Below are positions 20,101 through 24,010 of a DNA stretch of 27,414 nt, piece by piece (position 1 is the first letter of the stretch; every line of letters starts with the position of its first letter). The notes beneath the pieces were generated by a model. It saw nothing but the letters and a program-made list of their open reading frames with translations, searched no databases and had not been told where the DNA came from. The stretch is from an uncultured Prevotella sp. (lineage in GTDB: Bacteria > Bacteroidota > Bacteroidia > Bacteroidales > Bacteroidaceae), in contig CAKPWR010000037.1 in NCBI GenBank assembly GCA_934196725.1, positions 1 to 27,414 on the forward strand. Direction: 5' to 3'. The position numbers and the translations under genes are program-made.

Positions 20101-20118
20101 TATATAGTCTACTTTCAT
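5158..20118 (-). CDS. Giant secreted repeat protein (4,986 residues), predicted beta-solenoid with T9SS-like C-terminal tail
   Basis: One unbroken frame of 4,986 codons, about 0.55 MDa at 110 Da per residue. Residues 1-46 form an extended leader: 27 polar residues, a hydrophobic core (WIALITLLLFSMQMAWAQ) and a likely cleavage after Ala-Gln. Residues of about 160-240 resemble GLUG-type segments (GDGSKEKPYLI, LSQDIDLS, GKFNGDGHAIKNMLI). Residues of about 530-670 look Ig-like (YDWFVSDDNTNWKKA, YQWYKGESEL). YLDPKEGNDNNSGYT near 685 opens the main region. About fifty short motifs of type [IV][YF]GGG, often followed by GNTxVxI, run to near 3,540 and are best read as a parallel beta-helix. A second GLUG-like segment (GTFHGNGHVIKGL) lies near 4,250. 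WEGICLPFTVQKAV lies near 4,660, and the last 80 residues fit a T9SS type A sorting domain. A surface or extracellular adhesin role is inference; no enzyme motif was recognised. The start is the first ATG before the leader. Confidence 0.9.
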   Translation of the reverse strand: MKVDYIYQTKIDSKRDKRVDYKQKIGKKWIALITLLLFSMQMAWAQSLTDKDITGTEICNFQDGTVSYTIPSDKISKDDQCAWTVKVGEEVTTEGVKVSGDTHTLTLNLSQKTRSVEVSYTDAEGKQQKISFDVEPKVYGGTYNGENNTKAYFYAEKYAEGDGSKEKPYLIRSDLELAKLANDVTNGKDLQVLHGTYFKLSQDIDLSKGIWMPIGSWNTTTQHFFAGKFNGDGHAIKNMLIQWTNVNGKEASWGLFSRLNGTGNNEADYASVTNLLIEDACIEKKKDYVPVGSSVIKLGILAADMTQNAEIGNIIIRNSKVTDNGEAYKTTNNYRVGGVVGYLNNNVSLRIYNISANTEMNMHTQATLNPLTSTKGQVTISGGFGAASRLLDAGYAILPRNIYIHGPQMKTNSDTQRCYRGTVMAFIAAENFVSKVEKTWYYSPANKVSGSNDFNIGSEKEINAVDQTTGKTFGSTFAEQSNEFIKNMDGMKTWAYSNSNSDKPYSFNSIKIKFERGTEDKLTVIKENGTDSSEKYDWFVSDDNTNWKKANTAEASNTFNLPRKEYDQYVYATDGSSRTNAILVKAIHVEASLSTSKNSTNGITYTVNVTNDTEEKYSNKDLGLDIKYQWYKGESELQGEKKDSYTRPADATHNDKFRCFVTVTLSPDYKFSKWVNATTVVYLDPKEGNDNNSGYTQNEAMQTWKGAYSKLSDKASWDENIIVLMGESKASVTNNTTNGFNITNNNTGGNILTKENWDNAKKDSPLFRNVTITGEYGDYTKGGSIEITSLDIGLPLWGDTRFENITFKNTSTGTTSYKNIFCQYNNLEMGKGIKMEGFNDNAINYGTIDGAVTTPMQIFGGFSNDGRFYPLATKENIVAFEKSMPHGKEGFSITIKSGFYSAICVGGRQTIAQDTYGNQLNGVMGTPNLPIKCTITMDIDRKWNDQNNTPREVTMSDKTKDTRANDYDAGIILAGNHEGAMYADVDIIIRSGKVARIVNGTLGAQRPFTLPYGDKEYKVPMNTFMGRANILLDPANSEYKDNLKDDDRVVVTELYGGSMGRGHTGDVKINNPFYGISTITIKGGTFKILPDNNAKKDNILCGIFGAGAGGMNGIGYGNDDAKTHTPDESIPYWNSSNDVMLYGPYKDAKNKLIHYQCYNAKKQTSTPVNPLDTKTKIIIEGGIFGSKTEKIDGIYAGGSGYMSPGLWTSSGAIPSKTGGNVYGNKGDSAVVSLTINGGTFYCKNGIFAGGRGTNQYYSKDPYGAKDGKGQASDYTALGQTYGNVELNITGGTFHCPIFGGGYGVADAKLKDTNTITTLSNMARIYGKSKVTINGGTFYKDIYGGGDMAVVENGKEDATNVVISDGADIRGSVFAGGNGRAKRPEDLTYQENDGYTQTPDSVGLVKGNTNVIFTGSTQKAPHIYGDIYGGGSLAQVQGNTNINIFAANFAGQIFGGGKGSIKDSDKTPSEKVFTYANVSGNTNVTLALDMGGQAEGDDGKKKDNFSINVIWNKIWDADNNTIIKWEPKGTGTEQYRSSFYVEEDGKKYFLNPHNIYGGGNLACNVGGTAFVEVQKGMTPFELLQTKEWKDTYNDNYYPHFSVFGGGYGEHTIVRKTEVMVNVEGDYGTYDAEVEDDTEQMARPHSRTKKKQKTTLPVFDNSKGIPNFTILGVLGGGYAGTVTKSAEVTVDGQTFVHRVYGGGFGDPYKTEDNTTGQVGDGSPGAHTDVRVQGGKIYGDVFGGGAGVAPQTKESKPFVNVARVNGNTLVQISDDAKIYGKVYGGGDMANVGPEKYTPEYSTKPNSHTKINGKDGTLNYDAGTLYEVENYRTWVNIIGGDIFGSVYGGGKGLLRELAEQYDQVGRINGNTIVHVANTDAAHSISLDYQGNTVPYIWYNIYGGCAYGTVDGNTLVHIEGGMLGRDIFGGGYGDDKDDTYANILGNTKVQMDGGTWIWNQKADVDGNITTWTAAQDKSEKICKDLKEFKLIVEDIQRTNMLDSLTNAQAIAAVQRIQTDKNTQEFFEFTSSKTLSGTFKKNNNIYGGGNLACYVGFDRNGNSTGTNTGESIVEINHSPLDDITDMDGKTLSMFDYTTLPGLCWYISAKNVADPQFSVFGAGYGAKTKVAKTEVYAQPGSKICDTGIMAVNGIAYRYLNQKKDYESYVRIEKNLYTDFQNVSPEEKKLYYGSSDGSDKDPNTYQRYRASRLAWTLGMPGFSFQTIHGGGFAGYVTGNTYVETDCQLFCENIYGAGLGAVPSKDETNRENCDFGSVNGSSKVFVKAGFVARNIYGGGAGIESEETSAGKFIDFPKMAHVNKTEVHLYGRDIKFSETGGVIDRTLVMGSVYGGGDVANVGSTEVTEGKTFDAIPAKDERTTLVNIRGGSVFSAVFAGGKGRLLNQCADYQQLGYVKGNTCLVIDRPCMEYPYWDMEYKDPSDDENMQHPGDETNKDIRPNLLERVYGGGQNGIVEGNTIVRINDGNIGHGIYGGGLGSCDTITVAGQETESITYANVTQNTNVSINGGEALLTSYWKPETRSWEPASIIEGIIYSPQYDHSTLKFKVNHNIYAGGNIACVVGKDTYLTMTKGLLHENTKVVSGREEKFFESDEWKEIYNKVGSPHFCVFGGGYGEHTVINGNTHVDIEMDGRGSIIDHKLDIKKGEEYKHFLGGYSVMDIVGGGYSGKVIGDTHVEGNGGIFCRRVFGGGFYNSVKNTTVNIKAIDCHDIFGGGMMGDVIKNTKINIGRTKTALAAESPSPFTNQNIFIHGNIYGGNDVSGYVNINDSKGYFADNGGDGTHINIYGGKIDGDVYGAGNGDYLYALDRKGNTQVTVNEHYPLNPNDKNSATTPLVFTVPMRENMPSYKAASDALKMVNINSWRPLTNRVNINIEGNSESDTILIKGDVYCGGNSATVLKVKEIETASVETVGSVNLKIGSYVNIRGVFMGCNGDALFTTSIDNDFMNKFQKLNGDYDDASKELNFADSIDWENDPSNNDIDILYLPTKKEERALVYPHLIDLYFQPVEMNIQGNLEWDKDLKNCTIGSFYCGGNRGNMNIYPDANGKVVNYIFPEGLTITEKIVGGCNNANYDYEGLVTHEGGYLLGVAHSTEPFIKLTIKNKFMPKVVKGAYQGGCVYGGCYKTGTVRGDVTIDLRSDMLAGKDRAKLENSNDSLATNPEYSSLNVYGAGYGMESYVYGNTRIIMGDSISCIEPAMDGGKFKASGVSANFIYGGGQQGNVIGLTDVDILNGHVFRSVTGGSYSGYVYGSTQVKVGYPSYYKVKSLKNGKYILNRTDKKNIGLMNDDGNEKTPTIKQEIYLLAGELISQGVHDDIVAIDNGTREEITNKDVYFTKVDAKKPTMGWENVHINIDEAIYGGGYSLAQGTSVLANNTTVLKLTDEFNVDKAFTNSAEHLEELKSLPGGTTAGFGGNTLILVGDSKSSEHITISKQDMKEINLPDGTDLYGYYYRYYDDKSKDEYTYRFIYEAVKYYKGPQAPKDLEGIVENKFYEYDSEGGIFGDGHLSYAQGFRSADITGYGFAAHTIDNPKIINTFQRMDILRLEDNCFSLLGARDYTVNEINKTPYSIARVGEIKMVGNEVKADTDGKLEGEPETQTSTSAKFKYGYKARNFMGLANNIHYVGAVYSNVKFSDPWHDEHGKPAAETITYQAKKQGYIDRYNKDQNYSDFQERNNGTAKNMVGIASGYALKIQNVQEIINKTTQKMDEKIYYGPIYGIIEMNLISARPGEGGGYVYADNVHERTAEEGETKHKVDFLETTGNFVFPLNYTNKTGNNRFIVDDCSPKGFYSLGEGKDPDKEMDIHYWYVTGYNYYYNAHITGYTYKEEITFDNDNSDGLTALAGLKPGAEVSIKSWKMRSGHPVDNSEQEENYLCDLEKFAPAKYKLYVGASDSTTFIGATSHEEADRAQKGFAAILSMSDKKENDNIYYKTEVFNNTIQGGDAKIAFRLYDNNVNNATPEYYKAHLSKKCQATLVLESPALDENNEQKKDQNGNGINYTYTIYLTIEYVEGPNFTGGITIDNCALPGEMIRLKKDKVKISADQAFAPNGYFWHIGKLLKNEKGEFVKDDKGDIQFKDGSGWLLATTTSKDTYKQGDKIDKDRNDLFAGAKYDKTTDYLDIPAYYFMNGYGVQLGVTMTGIKETVFPVNIAPGDTLTVHNYHQMDPHKPGVNLHLPEAIQRAKNESYFAKPRIYINDQKDLTAFGSFIQKSDNDGGNYAQFILQEDLDMPADYTGSNAVFKGTFHGNGHVIKGLGAEKWLLAENQGNIYNLGLESGNITQKGIEETASGYHCCFEKNPASKTPTVYDIKGVKKNYTLADFKYGKVAYDLNGYYLRARLGNSTEEDKAALKYVYDYYANGDYQYAHRTDAITGKNTGITYLRKGLDSDQPNYGQTETRHDKTHTIDQARAQDYQAATGTSKETRTGNYLPQFNQYQNRGELTNDGKLMNDFLFWGQDLQSSPADYPAKIVSQQNKYMTNRVYRTDGYYGSTKADKFHYNAYKLDTRNMGTYVHIPTTTAIDFTADDADNATTFSAFQVMDGVTQNLLVYTPAGAGNSDTDAYHVVNETLAYNEDTQERSIKGHHIVKETSGNYSTALLHLVERTPEGKNSEGDNCQNNNFCVPIPFSVTNHAWYVRKPMYYATEPTGAWEGICLPFTVQKAVASLNGEITHFYGDFNLHHEYWLRGLTAVETTDGNKTSATFQRPGTGTGLFGNGGNTTGMKYTFHNTFFVDTYRDWLYNNVDNPYYGEAQTLTGYLPLTAGVPYVVRFPGNRYYEFDLSSEFYNNILKRKEAAQTVTFHAYAEKNTSENVKTAIEIPISANMETHENGFYHRGTFAAKQVANGTIYGMNAEGTAFEDDSKLATIMPFRTYMTSASTSARTRSADTPSVIHIAETTGIDKIQPEVNGNGEDTPDGDYLIVRPISERRIRVESTYATQLKVFSTTGQLYRILDVQPGTATYSGFHPGFYIFGRTKVMVK
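5161..5430 (-). other. T9SS type A-like C-terminal sorting domain of the giant protein
   Basis: The last residues read LKVFSTTGQLYRILDVQPG followed by HPGFYIFGRTKVMVK. This matches the usual pattern of Por secretion tails: a strand, a turn with a TTG/DxxG-like element, then an L-x-PGxYIx-G-x-x-K-V-x-V-K ending. The preceding segment (GDYLIVRPISERRIRVES) fits the first strand. It would direct the mature protein across the outer membrane for surface anchoring or release. Confidence 0.65.
11925..16235 (-). repeat. Higher-order repeat array inside the giant gene (about 3.5 copies of a nine-module block)
   Basis: Individual GGG motifs differ in their trailing residues, and the same order recurs. 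Block markers, in protein order: NLAC, YGEHT, YAGTV, FGDP, GAGVA, DMANVG, KGLL, GTVDGNT, GYGDD. NIYGGGNLAC occurs at residue 1553, NIYGGGNLAC again at 2038 and NIYAGGNIAC at 2562, spacings of 485 and 524. A partial block (GYGVAD, DMAVV, NGRA, SLAQVQGNT, GKGS) precedes the first, and the third decays after its fifth module. DNA identity between copies is low by eye, so the duplication is old. Confidence 0.7.
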
Positions 20119-20161
20119 TTTATCTAGAATGATTTTTTTTTGAATAAACCCATATAATAAT

Positions 20162-20230
20162 CGCGCATGTATGCATGTTATTTATCGCACATGTATGCAT
20201 GTCATTTATCGTACATTTACGTGCGCTGCT
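20162..20230. repeat. 24-bp tandem repeat in the giant gene's 5' leader, about 2.8 units
   Basis: Units begin at 20162, 20186 and 20210, exactly 24 bp apart, with core CATGTATGCATGT (a near-palindrome) and TTATTTATCG-type ends; the third is degenerate. The array lies between the predicted transcription start (about 20235) and the ATG at 20118, so it would be transcribed as untranslated leader. It could be a regulator binding array or an RNA element. Confidence 0.75.
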
Positions 20231-20241
20231 AAAAACGGTTG

Positions 20242-20276
20242 CAAAAATAATGAATTTTATTAAAAAAAGCCTCAAA
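20242..20276 (-). promoter_or_regulatory. Candidate promoter of the giant gene
   Basis: On the minus strand TATTTTTG (20242-20249) matches TAnnTTTG, and TTTG (20273-20276) is a possible -33 element, with a spacing of 23 bp that is slightly long. The leader would be about 118 nt. Confidence 0.4.
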
Positions 20277-20329
20277 GATTGTAAACTATCCAATGGGTTT
20301 TATGGTTATTTAACTAGTGGAGAAATGCC

Positions 20330-20402
20330 CCGGTTTGTCCCATACGTTCCGGTTTGTCCCCCATGTTCCGATTTTGTCCAACATGTTCCCGGTTTTGTCC
20401 AA
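20330..20402. repeat. 19-21-bp degenerate tandem repeat next to the nested palindrome
   Basis: Four units begin at 20330, 20349, 20368 and 20389 with consensus CCGGTTTTGTCCNNCATGTT. The array abuts the left end of the palindromic element at 20403. Confidence 0.75.
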
Positions 20403-20604
20403 CACGCCCTGAAAGGGCAGAAGCTCCTAGCCCAGGGCAACGCCCTGGGTAATCCCGGTTATAAACAAGTCGCCCTGTAAGGGCAAAAGCTTTAAAAACT
20501 CCGAGTGATTTATAAAGCTTTTGCCCTTACAGGGCGTCATTTCTGCGTCAATATATACCCAGGGCGTTGCCCTGAGCTAGGAGCTTCTGCCCTTTCAGGG
20601 CGTG
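20403..20604. repeat. Nested palindromic REP/MITE-like element, copy 1
   Basis: The outermost 28-bp arms (20403-20430 and 20577-20604) are perfect inverted repeats beginning CACGCCCTGAAAGGGCAG. The next arms (20431-20451 and 20556-20576, core CCAGGGCAACGCCCTGGG) pair with about one mismatch. The innermost arms (20471-20494 and 20513-20536, CGCCCTGTAAGGGCAAAAGC onward) are 24-bp perfect. Each arm also contains its own small palindrome. There is no coding potential and no transposase here. A second copy lies at 27114-27317. It sits between rhaM and the giant gene's promoter and could also end rhaM transcription. Confidence 0.85.
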
Positions 20605-20641
20605 CTGCTTCTTTCCTGCAGGGCGTGCTACTTCTATCCTG
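20596..20641. repeat. 23-bp tandem duplication at the palindrome's right end
   Basis: Two units (20596 and 20619) begin CAGGGCGTGCT and differ at a few positions. The unit includes the terminal GGGCGTG of the palindrome, so the satellite seems to have grown from the element's edge. Confidence 0.65.
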
Positions 20642-20668
20642 CTTGCGTATCTGACTAAGAATCAATTC

Positions 20669-20986
20669 TTAATCCATGTGGAAGAGTTCTTCCAGCGGGA
20701 TGCTGACAGGCGAATTATCTGGGTTTACTTCCATGATATCTGCCATCATATCCCACCATTTCTGGGTGATAGGATCCACGTTGGTGGTGTCCTGGCTGTT
20801 GGTATCGCTGTCGCATTTCTGAACGGCAAAGAGCAGGTTGGTGTCCTTGTCCCAGAAGATGCTGTAGTCGCTCACACCCTGGTCCTTGATCATCTGTTTC
20901 AACTCTGGCCAAATAGCAGCATGGCGCTTGGCATATTCCTTTTCGCATCCCTTCTTGAGATACATCTTAAATGCAAATCTTTTCAT
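20669..20986 (-). CDS. rhaM: L-rhamnose mutarotase
   Basis: This 105-residue cytoplasmic enzyme interconverts alpha and beta anomers of L-rhamnose, supplying the form used by the isomerase. Length matches the E. coli protein (104). The N-terminal MKRFAFKMYLKKGCEKEYAKRH has Tyr18 and His22, the positions of the catalytic residues in E. coli RhaM. IWPELKQMIKDQGVSDYSIFW and the WWDMMADIM stretch are also typical. It is the last gene of the minus-strand rha cluster, 68 bp after the GH27 gene. A small dyad (TAAGAAT and ATTCTTA, 20656-20671) covers its stop codon, and the nested palindrome follows within 65 bp. Confidence 0.93.
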   Translation of the reverse strand: MKRFAFKMYLKKGCEKEYAKRHAAIWPELKQMIKDQGVSDYSIFWDKDTNLLFAVQKCDSDTNSQDTTNVDPITQKWWDMMADIMEVNPDNSPVSIPLEELFHMD

Positions 20987-21054
20987 ACGTAATATTGTTT
21001 ATATTTATTTTTTTCAATAAGTCATCATCAGAATATACATATTCGGTTCTTTGA

Positions 21055-22677
21055 CTATTTGATGATTGATATCTTGTCTATATCCGGACACCACGCATCG
21101 GGATTACCAAGCCGTATGGTATTCATACCTTTCTTCAAGTGAATGAGACGGCTGACGGTTTTCACTTTTTTCTTATTGTTGCCTGGCGTTTTGATTTCAA
21201 ACTCCTCATTACCATTGACTTTACAATAAACACTACGGTTTTCACCTGTGACATAACTCAGCTTCATGGTATATGTACCTTCTTCCAGGCAGTAGATATT
21301 CCGCCATTCCATGTAGTTATCCTTGTGGTTGCCAAGCCATTCCACATTACCGCCACCAGAGCATAATGAATTATCGGCATATTTAGCATACCCAAGGCTA
21401 TTGTTCATGCCAAGGCATTGATAACGTTCCAGCCAAGCCGTTTCCGCCTCGTAGATGGTACGCTGCTTTCGCTTCTCACCATCGAGAGCGAATATGCGCG
21501 TATCATGAGGAGGTATGTTGACCAACATGACTCCCTTGGTCACTTCTGGCATATCTTCATGTGCAAAGATATCGCGCACCTTTACTTTGCCCTCCAAATC
21601 CACGTCACTCATATCAAGTGGAAAGCTTTGCTCATTGTCAGTAGGATTGTATATAGCCACGGCACGTGTAGTGCCGTTCTGTTTTTGGATATCCTTTACG
21701 TAGAGATATACTCCATTCTGCATCTTTACCACATAAGCCTGCAAGGCAAGAGGATCCTGATTAATGGCAATGAGTTCCTCATTCTTAAGCAAGGCCAGAG
21801 ACTTAGCAGGAATGGTTGTCATATCACATCCAATGAGCAATGGAGAACTCTGTATGCACCACATGCCAAAGTGGGTACGCTCTTCGGCTTCAGACAAGCC
21901 TCGGCCAATTTCAAGCATATCCATATCATTGTAATGTCCCTCTGTAGCATAGGCTGACAGGTAACGGTTCTTGGCAATGATTCGTTTCACGGCGTTCCAG
22001 TTGGCAGAGATGTCTTTATCAATGCGCCAAGAAGAACCTACATTGTGTACCCATGTACCAGGAAAGTTCCAGCGGCATACGTTGATACGCACATCTTTTC
22101 TGCCGGTATTGTTGATTGCCTCACGGATAGCTGTATAGCGCTCTTTCTCGTCAAGGTCGAGATGCTCTGTGTTCTGAGGCGCATCACCGCCACAGAAATC
22201 AATCTTGATGAAGTCAAACTTCAGCTCTTTGAAAAAGTAATCGGCATCCTGCTGGTCGTGGCCATAAAGACCTACACCGCTTCCCATTTCGTCTTTATCC
22301 CAGAAATTACCACAGGTATTGCGTCCTGCATCGGAATAGATACCAGCCTTGAAGCCCAAGCCATGGATATGCTTGACAACGGGTTCCAGACCATTTGGGA
22401 ATCGTGTGGCATGGATCAGTAATTGTCCGTTCATGTCACGTCCTCCAAAATATCCGTCATCGATGTTAATGTATTTATAGCCAACCTCCTTAAGTCCCTT
22501 CTGAGCCATGGCATCCGCCTGTTTCATAATAAGATCGGCACTGATATTTACACGATAGGTATTCCACGAACTCCAACCCATTGTTGGTTTTTCGTAGGAT
22601 TGCGCTGAAAGCATCAGTGAAACTGCAGATGCTAATAACACGAAAAGACACTTTTTGAATCTCATGTTATATCTCAT
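21055..22677 (-). CDS. Exported GH27 alpha-galactosidase-family enzyme with C-terminal carbohydrate-binding module
   Basis: A 540-residue protein with a signal peptide (CLFVLLASAVSLMLSAQ). Residues 30-310 are a GH27 barrel: PTMGWSSWNTY, YINIDDGYF, FKAGIYSDAGRNTCG, KIDFCGGD with probable nucleophile Asp160, and HYNDMDMLEIG with probable acid/base Asp253. A short beta domain follows to about 400. Residues of about 407-540 (TIYEAETAWLERY to ISIIK) resemble a CBM6/CBM35-type module. GH27 members cleave alpha-galactosides or beta-L-arabinopyranosides; sequence alone does not decide here. Its place between rhaT and rhaM suggests a glycan carrying both rhamnose and a GH27 substrate, such as a plant arabinogalactan or pectin side chain; that is inference. 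The ATG at 22665 (MRFKK) is an equally plausible start. Confidence 0.9.
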   Translation of the reverse strand: MRYNMRFKKCLFVLLASAVSLMLSAQSYEKPTMGWSSWNTYRVNISADLIMKQADAMAQKGLKEVGYKYINIDDGYFGGRDMNGQLLIHATRFPNGLEPVVKHIHGLGFKAGIYSDAGRNTCGNFWDKDEMGSGVGLYGHDQQDADYFFKELKFDFIKIDFCGGDAPQNTEHLDLDEKERYTAIREAINNTGRKDVRINVCRWNFPGTWVHNVGSSWRIDKDISANWNAVKRIIAKNRYLSAYATEGHYNDMDMLEIGRGLSEAEERTHFGMWCIQSSPLLIGCDMTTIPAKSLALLKNEELIAINQDPLALQAYVVKMQNGVYLYVKDIQKQNGTTRAVAIYNPTDNEQSFPLDMSDVDLEGKVKVRDIFAHEDMPEVTKGVMLVNIPPHDTRIFALDGEKRKQRTIYEAETAWLERYQCLGMNNSLGYAKYADNSLCSGGGNVEWLGNHKDNYMEWRNIYCLEEGTYTMKLSYVTGENRSVYCKVNGNEEFEIKTPGNNKKKVKTVSRLIHLKKGMNTIRLGNPDAWCPDIDKISIIK

Positions 22678-22739
22678 GATGGTATTGTTTTATTTTTCTC
22701 AGAATTTCTTCGTTCTCAAATGGCAATAAGGCTCACCAC

Positions 22740-22790
22740 CTGTTTCATATTACTTTGAACTTTGAACATTGAGCATTGAACTTTATGATT
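22740..22790. repeat. Short TTGAAC/TTGAGC minisatellite between rhaT and the GH27 gene
   Basis: CTTTGAACTTTGAACATTGA is followed by GCATTGAACTTT, a run of related 6-10-bp units. It lies in the 124-bp gap between the two genes. No TAnnTTTG promoter was seen in this gap. Confidence 0.5.
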
Positions 22791-22801
22791 AGTTCTATGC
22801 T

Positions 22802-23833
22802 TTAAATCAACTGTGGCAAGAAGCTTGAGATGATCAAGACGATGATGCCTACGATTAATACGGCGATGGTCTTTGACGAGCAGCCCTTCCATTCCTTCAG
22901 GATGATGCCCCATACATTCGAGAACACCACGTTGAGTGCCATCAGGATGCAGAAAGACAAGGTCATGAGGGTAGGAGACTCGGTGAGGAAACCTTTACCC
23001 AGTGACAAGCCAAAGAACTGACTGTACCACAAGGCACCAGCCAAGGCACAATACAGGATGTTGTTGCCCCAAACCTCCTCGTTCTTGTAGTCGCTCCAAG
23101 TATGATTCTTGGTGTTCTGATAGAAACAGTAGATGGCATTGGTGATGAAACCACCCACGGTTACGAGGAAGGTGGCAGGTAAGGTCTTGTACATATCAGG
23201 AGTTAATGTACCGAAATGGATGTCGGAACCGAAGGCAAGACCCACATTGAAGCAGCCGCTCATGAAACCAGCCAGCAGGGCGATGGCGAGACCCTTAGGG
23301 AAGTTGAAGTCCTTCACAGCCGCCTTCTTCTCTTCTTCAGAGAGAGAGGAAGCCTTCATGCTGCCAGCCACACCGATGATGGCGATACCGATAAGGGTGA
23401 CTACCACACCGAGGATGACGCTGAAGGTGAGTGACGAGAGGGCATCCAGCTCCGGGAAGAAGATGTTGAGCAGCACCGGACCCATGATGGTTCCGAGACC
23501 CGCACAGGTTCCCAGGGCGATGCTCTGACCCAATGCCACACCCAGGTAGCGCATGGAGAGTCCGAAGGTCAGTCCGCCTACGCCCCAGAGTACACCGAAG
23601 AGCATGGTCATCGCTACATTGAAGCCATAACCGTCAAATAATTCAAAGAAAGAATGTCCGCTAGGAACAGCGAGCATAGCGCCTAAAAAAGGCAAAATAA
23701 GCCATGCGAACACACCCTGAACTACCCAGTATGATTCCCAACTCCAATCTTTGATTTTGTTGATAGGAACGTAACAGCTGGACTGGCAGAATGCGCCGAT
23801 GGCTATGATTAAAAGTCCTATTAATATTTCCAT
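22802..23833 (-). CDS. rhaT: L-rhamnose/proton symporter
   Basis: This inner-membrane permease brings in L-rhamnose with protons. From the ATG at 23833 it has 343 residues, against 344 in E. coli RhaT. The sequence is ten hydrophobic segments, starting MEILIGLLIIAIGAFCQSSC, with the family stretches YVPINKIKDWSWESYWVVQG, GGLTFGLSMRYLGVALGQS and CAGLGTIMGP. An upstream in-frame extension (to 23998) reads as LKELKEL-type repeats from the intergenic satellite and is rejected as coding. It lies 177 bp after the isomerase gene, with a large inverted repeat in the gap. Confidence 0.95.
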   Translation of the reverse strand: MEILIGLLIIAIGAFCQSSCYVPINKIKDWSWESYWVVQGVFAWLILPFLGAMLAVPSGHSFFELFDGYGFNVAMTMLFGVLWGVGGLTFGLSMRYLGVALGQSIALGTCAGLGTIMGPVLLNIFFPELDALSSLTFSVILGVVVTLIGIAIIGVAGSMKASSLSEEEKKAAVKDFNFPKGLAIALLAGFMSGCFNVGLAFGSDIHFGTLTPDMYKTLPATFLVTVGGFITNAIYCFYQNTKNHTWSDYKNEEVWGNNILYCALAGALWYSQFFGLSLGKGFLTESPTLMTLSFCILMALNVVFSNVWGIILKEWKGCSSKTIAVLIVGIIVLIISSFLPQLI

Positions 23834-23870
23834 ATTTGCTTGGTTTTTAGGGTACAGAACTTTAGTATAT

Positions 23871-23987
23871 AAAGAAGTTAAAGGAGTTAAGGAAGTTAAG
23901 GAGTTAAGACGTATGTCTTGTTGCTTAAAAACTACGTGCAAAGACTGTTGTCTTAACTCCTTTAACTCCTTTAACTTCTTTAACTCC
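23871..23987. repeat. Long imperfect inverted repeat of GGAGTTAA units between rhaI and rhaT
   Basis: The left arm (23871-23910) is GAAGTTAAAGGAGTTAAGG-like and ends GGAGTTAAGAC. The right arm (23950-23987) begins GTCTTAACTCC and is its reverse complement apart from one missing unit. The arms flank a loop of about 39 nt. In the transcript this would fold into a long stem just after the isomerase stop at 24011. It may adjust relative expression or stability of the two parts of the mRNA. Confidence 0.75.
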
Positions 23988-24010
23988 TGAACATACAAAT
24001 GTTCAATATC

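Noticed and set aside
20175..20480. A 101-codon frame across the palindromic element
   Set aside because: It runs through the 24-bp repeats and the nested palindrome, and its translation simply reflects the repeat sequence.
23834..23998. A 55-residue N-terminal extension of RhaT
   Set aside because: The residues are a read-through of GGAGTTAA satellite units. RhaT proteins start at the hydrophobic MEILIGLL segment and the length from there fits the family.
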